A stretch of 64,000 bases of DNA from Bacteroidota bacterium. GTDB taxonomy: Bacteria > Bacteroidota > Bacteroidia > Chitinophagales > Chitinophagaceae. Location of the stretch: contig JAEZGS010000023.1 of assembly GCA_023437225.1 (NCBI GenBank), positions 1 through 64,000 of the forward strand. The letters run 5' to 3'. Below are positions 15,392 through 23,909 of the stretch, one piece after another. Within the stretch, counting starts at the first letter, position 1, and each line of letters starts with the position of its first letter. Made by a program: the position numbers and the translations under genes. The notes under the pieces are model-generated. The model did not search any database and was not told the DNA's origin. It saw only the letters and a list, made by a program, of their open reading frames with translations.

Positions 15392-17980
15392 ATGAAGCCA
15401 GAAGAGAAACATACTGCTTATATTAGAGAAGCCTGGTCATCTATGCTGACAAAGGAAGATTTGTTGGCACTTCTGAATTATGCAAAACCACTTGCATATG
15501 AATCCAAAACAGTGCCGTTTGAACTAAAGCAGCTTACCTGGTATTCAAACCCGAAAATTAACAGCAAGCGTTACTCAACTTTTAGCATCAAAAAAAAGTC
15601 TGGTAACGAAAGAATAATTCATGCGCCCGTCGAAGGGTTGAAAGCCATCCAAAAAACACTGGCTTACATTCTGCAATGCGTGCATGAACCGCACAAAGCT
15701 GCCCTGGGGTTCGTTAGGGAAAGATCAATTGTTGACAATGCCCGCCTGCATGAGGGGCAGAGATACATCTACAATATCGATCTGAAAGATTTTTTTCCTT
15801 CTGTCGATCAGGCAAGAGTTTGGAAATGCCTGCAGTTGTCGCCTCTCAACCTGAATAATAGACATAGAATAGAGCGTCAATGGTTTGAATTGATCCAACC
15901 AGGAATAGGTTCTGTCGTTACCTCAAAAGGGGAAATGCTCTACTACAAGATTAATGCAGATCGAAACAAAGCTAAGCTGCTCAAATACAAAGGTGACTAC
16001 AAGGCTTGGATAGAAAGAGTGGAACAGATCTCTAAAGAGCACGCTGTTCCGCCACAAAGAATTGTGGCGGATTCACTTACATTCCTTGTAAAAGAAAAAT
16101 ATACGAAGCTTCTGACCCAAGCAGATAGATCAAAACTTGCCAACATTATTGCTGCTATATGCTGCACAGAATTGGAAGTGGAGCGAAAAAATGAGCAGCA
16201 AGAATGGCTAAAGGTAAAGTGTAACGTTCTACCCCAAGGAGCGCCAACTTCTCCGGTTCTGACAAATATCGTTTGTCAAAAGCTCGATTTTTTGCTTTCC
16301 GCAGTTGCAAGAAGGTTTGGGTTAAAGTATAGTCGATATGCAGATGATATCACCTTCAGTTCAATGCACAATGTGTATCAGGATAACAGCGAGTTCTTGT
16401 CAGAGCTACATAGAATAGTCAAACAGCAGGGATTTCATATTCAAGACAGCAAAACAAGGCTTCAAAAAGAAGGTTTTCGTCAAGAAGTGACTGGCTTGCT
16501 GGTGAACGAAAAAGTGAATGTTAGAAAGGGGTACATAAAGCAGCTCAGAATGTGGTTGTATTACTGGGAGCGATATGGTTATGAAAGATCTGAAGCTTTC
16601 TTTTTGAAGCAATATTTTGCGGAGAAAGGTCATATGAGGAGGAGAAATCCTGGGATGGTGAATGTCATTTTTGGAAAGTTGGAGTATTTAAAGATGGTTA
16701 AAGGTGAAGAAAGTGAATTATTTAAACGGCTCTCAAAAAGGTACGATATACTAACTAGTAAGAATATTCAAAAGCAAGAGCAAGAAGTAAATTCAGAGAC
16801 AGACTTTGACACAACAGAAGGAATAAAAGAGGGAAATACTAACGATATAGCCAATTTTCATTCTAATGGCGAAGATAAAGATAACCATGAGCAAGTAATT
16901 CATCAAATAGCAAAGGGCGAACAGGAAAAACTAAACATTGATGAGAAGCGTTCATTAGATATATTTAGGAGTCATACCAAAGTGGACAAACATGCCATGA
17001 CAGCAAGCGATCAGCAGCTTTTTTCTGGTAAATCAAACAAGGGGACGCTATTAACTATTCCTATTATACATGAACCTAGAAAGTTAGTTAACCTACTCAA
17101 AAATTTCTCCATCAATGATAGTCCTTTAAAATACACAACCCATAGTTGGGATGCGGGAAGGGATGCCGGTATATTCAAGCACATAGCCGATTTTCTGGAT
17201 CTAGCAAGAAAACAATATTCTGGGTTCAGTTTTCAATTGAAAACTCTAAGTAATAATCTTAATGGCAAAATTTATAACTTTCTTCTCAACCCAGATGTGA
17301 ATGAAAAGGGATGGGGAGTTCATCGTATAAAATTTGGGTGGAGCTCTCCTGTTTTAGTTGAATCATGCACCAAAAATGATACATTAAAACCCGAAGATTT
17401 TATTTTACCAGAGACTTTTCAAATTTTCAACAGAGTGACGAAGAGCTATGAAACAATTCAGAAGTTTAAGCAGGTAGTTGACATATTCAAAAACGAAATT
17501 GAAATTCGAGATGAAAACTCTGTTCTTCTCAACTTAATCCTTGAAAAACATGATAAATATTTGTCAAGTTTTAGCGATCCGGTAATAAATAATCTAGACA
17601 ATAAGACCTTTTATACTGATGTACAGTGGTTAAGCAAAGCGTTAGACCTAATTTTTGAAAACATACAAAAAAGGCCGCAGCATAGGGAGGTATTTTATTC
17701 TGTAATTAATGATAAGGATGATTCTTTGACTTTAGAAATAATGCAGAACAATTCTAATAATCGGGGGAAGTCATTTTTTGATGAAAAGCTTACACTTTCT
17801 AAGGGGGATTTTAGTGAGATAGCAAAATACTTAAAAAATTTGTGTGACTGGAGTATTGAATCAGACTTCCTTGAGGGTAGCTACAAGATAAATTACTTGA
17901 CTTCGGAGTTGGATACTCCACCAGTTGAAAAAATTGAAAAACCTAATGGGTTCAAATACAGCTTAACGTTTTATAAATGA
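15392..17980 (+). CDS. Retron-type reverse transcriptase with long C-terminal domain
   Basis: 862 aa, against about 300-400 for a plain retron RT. Residues 1 to about 420 are the RT: RIIHAPVEGLK, the retron NAxxH motif (NARLH, 116-120), YNIDLKDFFPS, LPQGAPTSP, catalytic YADD (316-319) and VTG (366-368) followed by a thumb-like basic region. About 430-540 is a charged linker. The rest is a separate domain. Its end (about 740-862) looks like a degenerate histidine-kinase ATPase: an N-box-like LDLIFENIQKR with E756-N757, a LEIMQNNSNN strand, and a closing GFKYSLTFYK strand. That resemblance is my reading and could be wrong. The gene is followed 6 bases later by a receiver-like gene. It should make msDNA from the RNA encoded just upstream. 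Confidence 0.85.
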   Translation: MKPEEKHTAYIREAWSSMLTKEDLLALLNYAKPLAYESKTVPFELKQLTWYSNPKINSKRYSTFSIKKKSGNERIIHAPVEGLKAIQKTLAYILQCVHEPHKAALGFVRERSIVDNARLHEGQRYIYNIDLKDFFPSVDQARVWKCLQLSPLNLNNRHRIERQWFELIQPGIGSVVTSKGEMLYYKINADRNKAKLLKYKGDYKAWIERVEQISKEHAVPPQRIVADSLTFLVKEKYTKLLTQADRSKLANIIAAICCTELEVERKNEQQEWLKVKCNVLPQGAPTSPVLTNIVCQKLDFLLSAVARRFGLKYSRYADDITFSSMHNVYQDNSEFLSELHRIVKQQGFHIQDSKTRLQKEGFRQEVTGLLVNEKVNVRKGYIKQLRMWLYYWERYGYERSEAFFLKQYFAEKGHMRRRNPGMVNVIFGKLEYLKMVKGEESELFKRLSKRYDILTSKNIQKQEQEVNSETDFDTTEGIKEGNTNDIANFHSNGEDKDNHEQVIHQIAKGEQEKLNIDEKRSLDIFRSHTKVDKHAMTASDQQLFSGKSNKGTLLTIPIIHEPRKLVNLLKNFSINDSPLKYTTHSWDAGRDAGIFKHIADFLDLARKQYSGFSFQLKTLSNNLNGKIYNFLLNPDVNEKGWGVHRIKFGWSSPVLVESCTKNDTLKPEDFILPETFQIFNRVTKSYETIQKFKQVVDIFKNEIEIRDENSVLLNLILEKHDKYLSSFSDPVINNLDNKTFYTDVQWLSKALDLIFENIQKRPQHREVFYSVINDKDDSLTLEIMQNNSNNRGKSFFDEKLTLSKGDFSEIAKYLKNLCDWSIESDFLEGSYKINYLTSELDTPPVEKIEKPNGFKYSLTFYK

Positions 17981-17986
17981 GAATAA

Positions 17987-18625
17987 ATGAAGCTTATTAT
18001 CATAGAAGATAGAATTGAGAGACTTAAAAGTTTTGTTGAATTCGAACTTGAAATGTGGCCTGAAGTTCACGTTGTCACAGGCGTAGGTTTTGATAACCTT
18101 CTGTCAGAATTAAGAAATAATAACACACATTTACTAGATAGGTACAAATGCATCGCATCACATCGGTCCGCTTTATCAAATGAGATAAGAGATATTTTAA
18201 AGGAATACTGCTCGAGAACTGGCAAACCGTTAATTTTCTTCTCAGGTGGTATAAGTACTAGTGTTTTTAAGGATAGTAGTTTTCCATTTTTGCATATCAA
18301 CTCGAAAGAATTTTATTCTGAGAATCTGAAAGTTTTTCTTGAAGATTTACGTTCAAAGGACAATGTCAACCTTCTAACTATTCAATTTGGCGAAAGATGG
18401 AAAATGAATTTATTATTGAAGCTGCGAAATGACATTACAGTCTCTCTTAATAATGGAACAATTAAGAGAGTTAACGATTTAAAAATTAATTCACTGATTA
18501 GAGATGAAATATTAAATGAAAAATCGCCTTCTTTTTTAAAAGGCAATCAGTTTGCGTCAGTAAACGCGGCGCAGGTTAATGAACTTCGAGCAACGATTGG
18601 TCGTTTAATAAATGATCTTATATGA
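17987..18625 (+). CDS. Receiver-like (pseudo-REC) protein of the retron operon
   Basis: 212 aa. The first about 120 residues have receiver-fold texture: MKLIIIEDRIERLKSF (acidic pair after strand 1), a strand YKCIASHRS where the phospho-acceptor Asp would be expected but is not seen, KPLIFFSGG (strand 4 with S in the Thr/Ser place) and FPFLHINSKEF with a lysine. It is therefore probably a receiver that cannot be phosphorylated. The C-terminal about 80 residues are helical with no known domain. The stop overlaps the next start (ATGA), so both are coupled. It may pass a signal from the RT C-terminal domain to the HEPN protein; this is inference. Confidence 0.55.
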   Translation: MKLIIIEDRIERLKSFVEFELEMWPEVHVVTGVGFDNLLSELRNNNTHLLDRYKCIASHRSALSNEIRDILKEYCSRTGKPLIFFSGGISTSVFKDSSFPFLHINSKEFYSENLKVFLEDLRSKDNVNLLTIQFGERWKMNLLLKLRNDITVSLNNGTIKRVNDLKINSLIRDEILNEKSPSFLKGNQFASVNAAQVNELRATIGRLINDLI

Positions 18626-20331
18626 ATAAAATACTAATCCATTCTAATAACACATCTTTTAATCAGCCAAAACACTTCTCAGTTGAAGAGCAATATTTCT
18701 TCGACGTCCCCTTAGACGTTAACGATGTTGATATCTATATTGATGGAGAGTTAAAGAATGGTAAATTGAACGAATTGATTCAGTCAGCCGATGTGGTATT
18801 CATTAAGGTTGCTTTGTCTGATAACTATTTAGAATATCTAGGTATACGATTAGCATATCATTTACGTTTAACCAAATCCTTAGGTCAAAAGTCATGCCTG
18901 CCTATTGTTTTTATCGCCGAAGAGAGTTTTAGATTTTTGGGCATGACAGCAGATGAGCCATCAATTTTATTTACTGAAGGTATTTATCTAATTAAAGAGA
19001 ATGAGGAATCATATCAAAAGTTATTAAAATGGTATGAGGAGGATTTAGTTAAGCCTTTAGATAATTTCCAAGAGTTTATTAAAAAGATAAATATAAAAGC
19101 TCCTTCGAATCATTTATCACATCATTCCATTGCAAATGAATGGAGTATTTTAAGGTGGGCCAAGGTCTTAAATATTCAACATGACGATGCTATTTCAGGT
19201 ATAAATCAAAATGTTGAGGGGCTTTTATATTATAAGTTTCTCCAGTGCAAGTTTCCAATTGAAACTGATCCGGATAAGGCTAATTATAGAATAGAGGGTA
19301 AAGGCACAATCCTTTATATTGATGATGAATGGAATAAAGGGTGGAGTGCAGTATTGAATGGACTTTTTAATGTTTCACCTGAATTAGCAAAGCATTTCCA
19401 TGTTTTAGAAAACAATTTCAAGGATCAAAATATTGAGTCAATCTTACGTGATTGCAAAACAAAGGTCCAAGCTACGGATCCGGACTTAATAATACTTGAC
19501 TTGCGTTTGTCGGACCAGGATTTTAATCATAGCAATATAACACTACAGTTTTCTGGCTATAAAGCTCTTCAGCTTATCAAAGATATTAACCCTGGAATAA
19601 GGGTAGTGCTATTTACTGCATCGAATAAGGTTTGGAACCTTATCGAGCTACAATCTGCAGGAGCGGATGGATTTATCTTGAAAGAATCGCCTGAGTTAGC
19701 AGTAACTTCTGGTGACACAAAAGAAACCATTCGTCGTTTTGTTTCAACAATCCAAGAACAATTGAGATATAAGTTTGAAAAGCCTCTGTTTGACTCCTGC
19801 TCAAACATTAAAAAGAATTTGAGGTTTGCAACTTTAGAAGAAAATGAGGCATATAAAAAATTCATAAAAAGTCTTACAAAGCAACTAGAAGTTATTTGTT
19901 CTTCTATTGGGAAAATCGATCTTCAAAAAAAAATAACCCTAGATATAGTCTTTTTGGCTTGTTATAATTTTTTAGAACTATTCAAAGATTATTACTTAAA
20001 AGAAGGATGGGATTATCGATTTTATTTAGGCCATGACGAACTACAATTGAAACGATATAAATTTTCAGGAAATTTCGCCTCCATTACTCATCAAGAAGAA
20101 TTTGTAAGGAACAATTCTAACGACAGCCCAAGTTGGTTTATTACTATGGCAGGATTATTTATTGATTACTTCGGAGTATCTCATCCGCCCCATGATGCAG
20201 TAGCTAGATTAAAAAAAATTTCAGAGAAGAGGAACGACTACATTCATGGAGATAAATTGTTTTTCGAACCTACTGAATTGGTGATGATATTGAGTATCCT
20301 GGAACTAGGTACAAAGAATGTAAAAGAGTAA
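18622..20331 (+). CDS. Receiver-HEPN fusion, probable RNase effector of the retron
   Basis: 569 aa. Residues about 1-220 are an uncharacterised domain, itself perhaps receiver-like (ADVVFIKVALSDN). About 229-370 is a canonical receiver: ILYIDDEW (D234, D235), LIILDLRLSD (phospho-acceptor D293), VVLFTAS (Thr) and GFILKESPE (K354). The C-terminal about 190 residues are helical and end with ISEKRNDYIHGDK, an exact R-x4-H motif (R537, H542), the catalytic signature of HEPN RNases. Phosphorylation or allosteric change in the receiver could gate RNA cleavage. It is coupled to the gene before (4-base overlap) and after (2-base gap). The receiver call is strong; the HEPN call rests on the motif, helical context and defence setting. 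Confidence 0.7.
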   Translation: MNKILIHSNNTSFNQPKHFSVEEQYFFDVPLDVNDVDIYIDGELKNGKLNELIQSADVVFIKVALSDNYLEYLGIRLAYHLRLTKSLGQKSCLPIVFIAEESFRFLGMTADEPSILFTEGIYLIKENEESYQKLLKWYEEDLVKPLDNFQEFIKKINIKAPSNHLSHHSIANEWSILRWAKVLNIQHDDAISGINQNVEGLLYYKFLQCKFPIETDPDKANYRIEGKGTILYIDDEWNKGWSAVLNGLFNVSPELAKHFHVLENNFKDQNIESILRDCKTKVQATDPDLIILDLRLSDQDFNHSNITLQFSGYKALQLIKDINPGIRVVLFTASNKVWNLIELQSAGADGFILKESPELAVTSGDTKETIRRFVSTIQEQLRYKFEKPLFDSCSNIKKNLRFATLEENEAYKKFIKSLTKQLEVICSSIGKIDLQKKITLDIVFLACYNFLELFKDYYLKEGWDYRFYLGHDELQLKRYKFSGNFASITHQEEFVRNNSNDSPSWFITMAGLFIDYFGVSHPPHDAVARLKKISEKRNDYIHGDKLFFEPTELVMILSILELGTKNVKE

Positions 20332-20333
20332 CT

Positions 20334-20891
20334 ATGGAGCTCATTGCTAAACTAGTTGAATTACTTCCAGTCCAAACCGGCACTAATAAGAAGGGTAAGT
20401 GGAAGAAGCAAGATTTTATTGTTGAGACTCATGAACCGAATAAGAGAACTGTTTGTCTGTCGTGCTGGGATGACTCTATCCGCATGAATGAATTTAAGAA
20501 AGATGAGATTCTCAAAATCAATTTTCGTATTGAAACGAAAGAATATAATCATAAGTGGAATACTTATGTGACTGCGTTCCGAGCCGAAAGGTCCGTAAAT
20601 GAAGTGCAAAAGGAAATTTCTTTTACTAGCAAAATCGAAACGATTATGCCCGAAAGAACTAAGATACTTGAAGCTGGAACATCTCCTAAGAAATTTGAGG
20701 AAATATTTCACAGAGAACTTTTCCTTGTAAGGGATGTGAATTCTGGTAAGTTAATACTGTTAAATGGAAGGCACTTGCTCCCGAAAGAAAAAGGGATTAA
20801 GATTGGCGATATTTTAATTTTCAGTGTTCATATCCAGAGTGAGTTAAATTATGGGTGGAAAACGAGAGTTTTTATCGACGAAGTGAAATAG
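20334..20891 (+). CDS. DUF3127-like (OB-fold) protein at the end of the retron operon
   Basis: 185 aa. The N-terminal about 90 residues match the DUF3127 pattern (MELIAKLVELLPVQTG, KKQDFIVET, WDD), a small beta protein thought to be OB-fold and single-strand-nucleic-acid-binding. A second similar beta domain follows (FHRELFLVRDVNSGK, GDILIFSVHIQSE). The start is 2 bases after the HEPN-fusion stop, so it belongs to the operon. Bacteroidota carry chromosomal DUF3127 proteins as housekeeping genes, but a copy coupled to an RT operon is unusual. It might bind msDNA or the RNA; this is a hypothesis. Confidence 0.6.
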   Translation: MELIAKLVELLPVQTGTNKKGKWKKQDFIVETHEPNKRTVCLSCWDDSIRMNEFKKDEILKINFRIETKEYNHKWNTYVTAFRAERSVNEVQKEISFTSKIETIMPERTKILEAGTSPKKFEEIFHRELFLVRDVNSGKLILLNGRHLLPKEKGIKIGDILIFSVHIQSELNYGWKTRVFIDEVK

Positions 20892-20931
20892 AAGTGAAAC
20901 AATCACTCGGCACTTCAGAATTGTATGAAGA

Positions 20932-21122
20932 ATGTGGTTCGCACTTTATCACAAGGACGTTGACAAGTGGTTTAAAAATAACATCATTGTGGATTATTCC
21001 AGCTCGGAAACGCCAACGGACGTTCCTTTCATCGAACCTTTCAACGGATCGATCCCGTAAGAATCCTCATTGTGCACTGGTTCATGTCTTATAAAAATGC
21101 GTATCAGAAAATCAATGCATAG
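20932..21122 (+). mobile_element. Decayed IS3-type transposase (orfB) 3' end
   Basis: One frame reads DKWFKNNIIVDY, then PTDVPFIEPFNGS, and a shifted frame resumes with VHWFMSYKNAYQKINA before a stop. These strings correspond to the end of the rve (integrase catalytic) domain of IS3-group orfB, whose usual form is PTDNPFIERFNGS...HWFMSLKDA. The frame change and a stop after FNGSIP show decay. No terminal inverted repeats were found. The relic marks the gap between the retron operon and the next module. Confidence 0.6.
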
Positions 21123-21678
21123 GTAAGTGAGTGCAATAACTTCCGTTTACATGGTTCACTTAATGATTGCAGGCCCGTGGAGTGGGTCGAGTAATCTATA
21201 GATACGGCCAATTGCGATAGCGGGAACCAGTAATTATCGCCGCTGTCACTTCGTGAAGCTATGTTTTTCAATGTCGCCAAGCCCATCACGACACCTGTCC
21301 TCCTAACGACATCCCTTCAATACATCCAGGTTCTCCAATTTCTAACTGTCTTTAATGGAAGAAGCTCAGTGATGACTTAAGCATCGCTCGTAATGTGCAA
21401 ATAGGCTGCACAGAAGTGCTTTATACTTGTAATAGATTCCGCGGCAATATTTGCCGATGAACCGTGTTCCACAAGGACAATTTCAGATTCAGACCACCAC
21501 TGACCGATTTAATTGGAAATTAAATTCGTCGCTAAACCTCACAATTATTTGTAAGAATAAAAATTGATCGTTTATTTAATAGAAAGGTTTTGTGTCGATT
21601 AACATGAGGATATAAGACTTCGAGTTAAAAAATATCAATTACTAAAATTGGGGATTCGCTGACGAACTAATTGTATTA
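21123..21678. other. Intergenic stretch without a recognisable gene
   Basis: No frame in this 556-base stretch has a convincing start, coding texture or domain. It lies between the transposase relic and the RecD-like helicase gene and becomes AT-rich toward 21680, so it probably holds the helicase promoter, but no clear TAnnTTTG box was found. Confidence 0.5.
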
Positions 21679-23907
21679 ATGATGAAGATATTTAATCATT
21701 TTCCGGACATTCAGTTGACCTCCGATCAAAGGGAGGCTCTGACTGAACTTGAAATGTTTCTCACTGGCGAAAGGCAGGTTTTCATGCTTAAAGGCTACGC
21801 AGGGAGTGGAAAGACTACGATACTCTCCGGATTGCTTGATTATTTAGAGTCTATTCAAAAGAGATATGTATTAATGGCGCCGACCGGTCGTGCGGCAAAA
21901 GTCATTCAAGAAAAAACGAGGAGAGAAGCGCAAACTATTCATAAGTCAATATATAATTTCGATGAATTGCACGAGATTGACAATCCTCAAATAGAAGGCG
22001 GAAAAACGTTTATTTATTACTACAAGATCAAAAACAACGATGACGTGTTCGACAAGGTTTTCATAGTGGACGAAGCGTCTATGTTGTCGGATCGCAAGAA
22101 TGAGGGCGAATTTTATCGCTTTGGAAGCGGACATCTTTTAACTGATTTGGTTACGTACAGCCGAGTGTCTTCATCCACCTCCAAAACGAAAATCATTTTT
22201 ATTGGTGATCCTTGCCAATTACCGCCAGTAGGAGATCCGTATTCCCGCGCATTTGATGAGAATTACTTGCTTGAAAACTTTGGACTGTCTTCCGCCGACG
22301 CTGAAATGAAAGAGGTAAAAAGACATGGGGGCGAGAGTGGAATTTTGGCGGCTTCATCGAAAATCAGGAAGTGCATCACATCTGGGTTTTTCAACGACTT
22401 TGACTTGAGGCAAAACGATGTCGATATCTTCAACCCAAACCACGAGCAATTTCTCGATGTGTATGATCAAACAACAGGCACAAAAATAATTCTCGCTTCA
22501 AAAAACAAAACTTGTCTAAATCTAAACCTTGAAATTAGAAAAAGAAAATTCGGGCAACAAAATCTGCCTGTTCAAAGGGGGGACATCGTAATGGTTGCAG
22601 GCAATAATTACTCCAAAGGAATTATGAATGGTGAGTTTGCGGTAGTGAGCGACGCGGCACCAAATACGAAAAGTGAGATCGTAAAATTTTATCCTCGAGT
22701 AAACGCCAGCGACTCATCGGCCCGGTCAAAAGTAATCGAGGTGAAGTTAACCTGGAGGTGGATTGAATTGACTTTTCCTGGTAGACCTGAAGAAACTAAG
22801 ACTATTCGGGGGCAGATGCTCGAAAACTTCCTGATCGGCGAGAATAATTTATTGCCGGAGGAGATGCAAGCCTTGTACGTTAATTTTAAAAATAGAAATC
22901 CTAATCTTAAACCGAAGACAGCGGAATTCAAAAACGCAATAATTAATGATGATTACTTCAATTGTATTCTCCTTAAGTACGGCTATGCTATCACTTGTCA
23001 CAAAGCGCAAGGAGGCGAGTGGGAAAATGCGTTTGTAGTTTGGGATAATGACACGCGAGGCGGCTTCAACTGCTTTCAGCAGGAGCAACGAAGAGAAGGC
23101 AAAACCAATTCAACCTTTTACCGTTGGGCATATACTGCTGTAACAAGGGCGTCGTCGAAACTTTATGCCATCAATCCCCCTTATTTCAATTCCTATTCCA
23201 CTTTGTCATTCGTTTCCAGGTCCGTTGCAGAGGGCATCCAGCAGTTAATTGGAAGCTCAATTGGGCCGATAGAGATTTCGATTGACGATGAACTCCTAAC
23301 GGAGTTAAATGCGTTTAACCTATTGTCGGAGCCCATACCAATTCAGGACCATTTCATAAAGGCACGAAAGGCGTTGAAATCGCATTACATTGATATTGTT
23401 GGCTGGCAAAAAAAGGGATACGAAATATGGTATTTGTGTCAAAGAGAAAAAGATACGGCGGGATTTAGGACAAGCTTCAATGGGACACATGTTTTCAATA
23501 ACCGGTATATTAAGCTACAGACGCATACAAATTCAAACCAACTATTTGAACTTGGACAAAAGCTACTTAGTCACCTCAAAGAGATCGTTGTAAAAAGAAA
23601 CACAGCAGACACAATTTTGTCGCAAGTTGAATTTGACCTCGATGTGGAAGAACGGTTGCCTTTTACAAAAAATCTATTCGATGATTTACAGATCTTGCTG
23701 CGCGAAGTAAGCATCCGAATTGAAGAAATCGAGCATCATCAATACCGTGAACGCTATTACTTTAAGAGGGCCGAAGAAAACGCTGTCTTAGATTTTGAAT
23801 ATAACAATGAGGGTTTTTTTGGTCGCGTAGTTCCCTTGGAAAAGAGATGTAACAGCGCAAAGCTTGTGAGCGACATGTTTTCAATAATCGAAACATTAAA
23901 AAATTGA
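21679..23907 (+). CDS. RecD/UvrD-like SF1 helicase
   Basis: 742 aa. Walker A GYAGSGKTT (about residues 39-47), MAPTGRAAKV (motif Ia), VFIVDEASML (motif II), IFIGDPCQLPPVGD (motif III), and YAITCHKAQGGEWENAFV with YTAVTRASSKLY (motifs V-VI of the UvrD_C_2 type) are all present, giving a RecD2-like 5'-3' helicase. The C-terminal about 200 residues are extra, with no domain I can name. It is the first gene of a set with a TPR/cold-shock-like protein (gap of 2 bases) and a VWA membrane protein. A role in processing foreign DNA is likely from context. The first two codons are both ATG; either could be used. Confidence 0.85.
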   Translation: MMKIFNHFPDIQLTSDQREALTELEMFLTGERQVFMLKGYAGSGKTTILSGLLDYLESIQKRYVLMAPTGRAAKVIQEKTRREAQTIHKSIYNFDELHEIDNPQIEGGKTFIYYYKIKNNDDVFDKVFIVDEASMLSDRKNEGEFYRFGSGHLLTDLVTYSRVSSSTSKTKIIFIGDPCQLPPVGDPYSRAFDENYLLENFGLSSADAEMKEVKRHGGESGILAASSKIRKCITSGFFNDFDLRQNDVDIFNPNHEQFLDVYDQTTGTKIILASKNKTCLNLNLEIRKRKFGQQNLPVQRGDIVMVAGNNYSKGIMNGEFAVVSDAAPNTKSEIVKFYPRVNASDSSARSKVIEVKLTWRWIELTFPGRPEETKTIRGQMLENFLIGENNLLPEEMQALYVNFKNRNPNLKPKTAEFKNAIINDDYFNCILLKYGYAITCHKAQGGEWENAFVVWDNDTRGGFNCFQQEQRREGKTNSTFYRWAYTAVTRASSKLYAINPPYFNSYSTLSFVSRSVAEGIQQLIGSSIGPIEISIDDELLTELNAFNLLSEPIPIQDHFIKARKALKSHYIDIVGWQKKGYEIWYLCQREKDTAGFRTSFNGTHVFNNRYIKLQTHTNSNQLFELGQKLLSHLKEIVVKRNTADTILSQVEFDLDVEERLPFTKNLFDDLQILLREVSIRIEEIEHHQYRERYYFKRAEENAVLDFEYNNEGFFGRVVPLEKRCNSAKLVSDMFSIIETLKN

Positions 23908-23909
23908 TC

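Noticed and set aside
15072..15426. Three overlapping short plus-strand frames upstream of the reverse transcriptase
   Set aside because: They overlap each other in different frames, lack coding texture, and cover the structured RNA region with a1/a2 arms.
15392..17980. Group II intron reverse transcriptase
   Set aside because: No maturase or intron RNA domains V/VI are visible, while NAxxH and VTG motifs and a1/a2 arms point to a retron.
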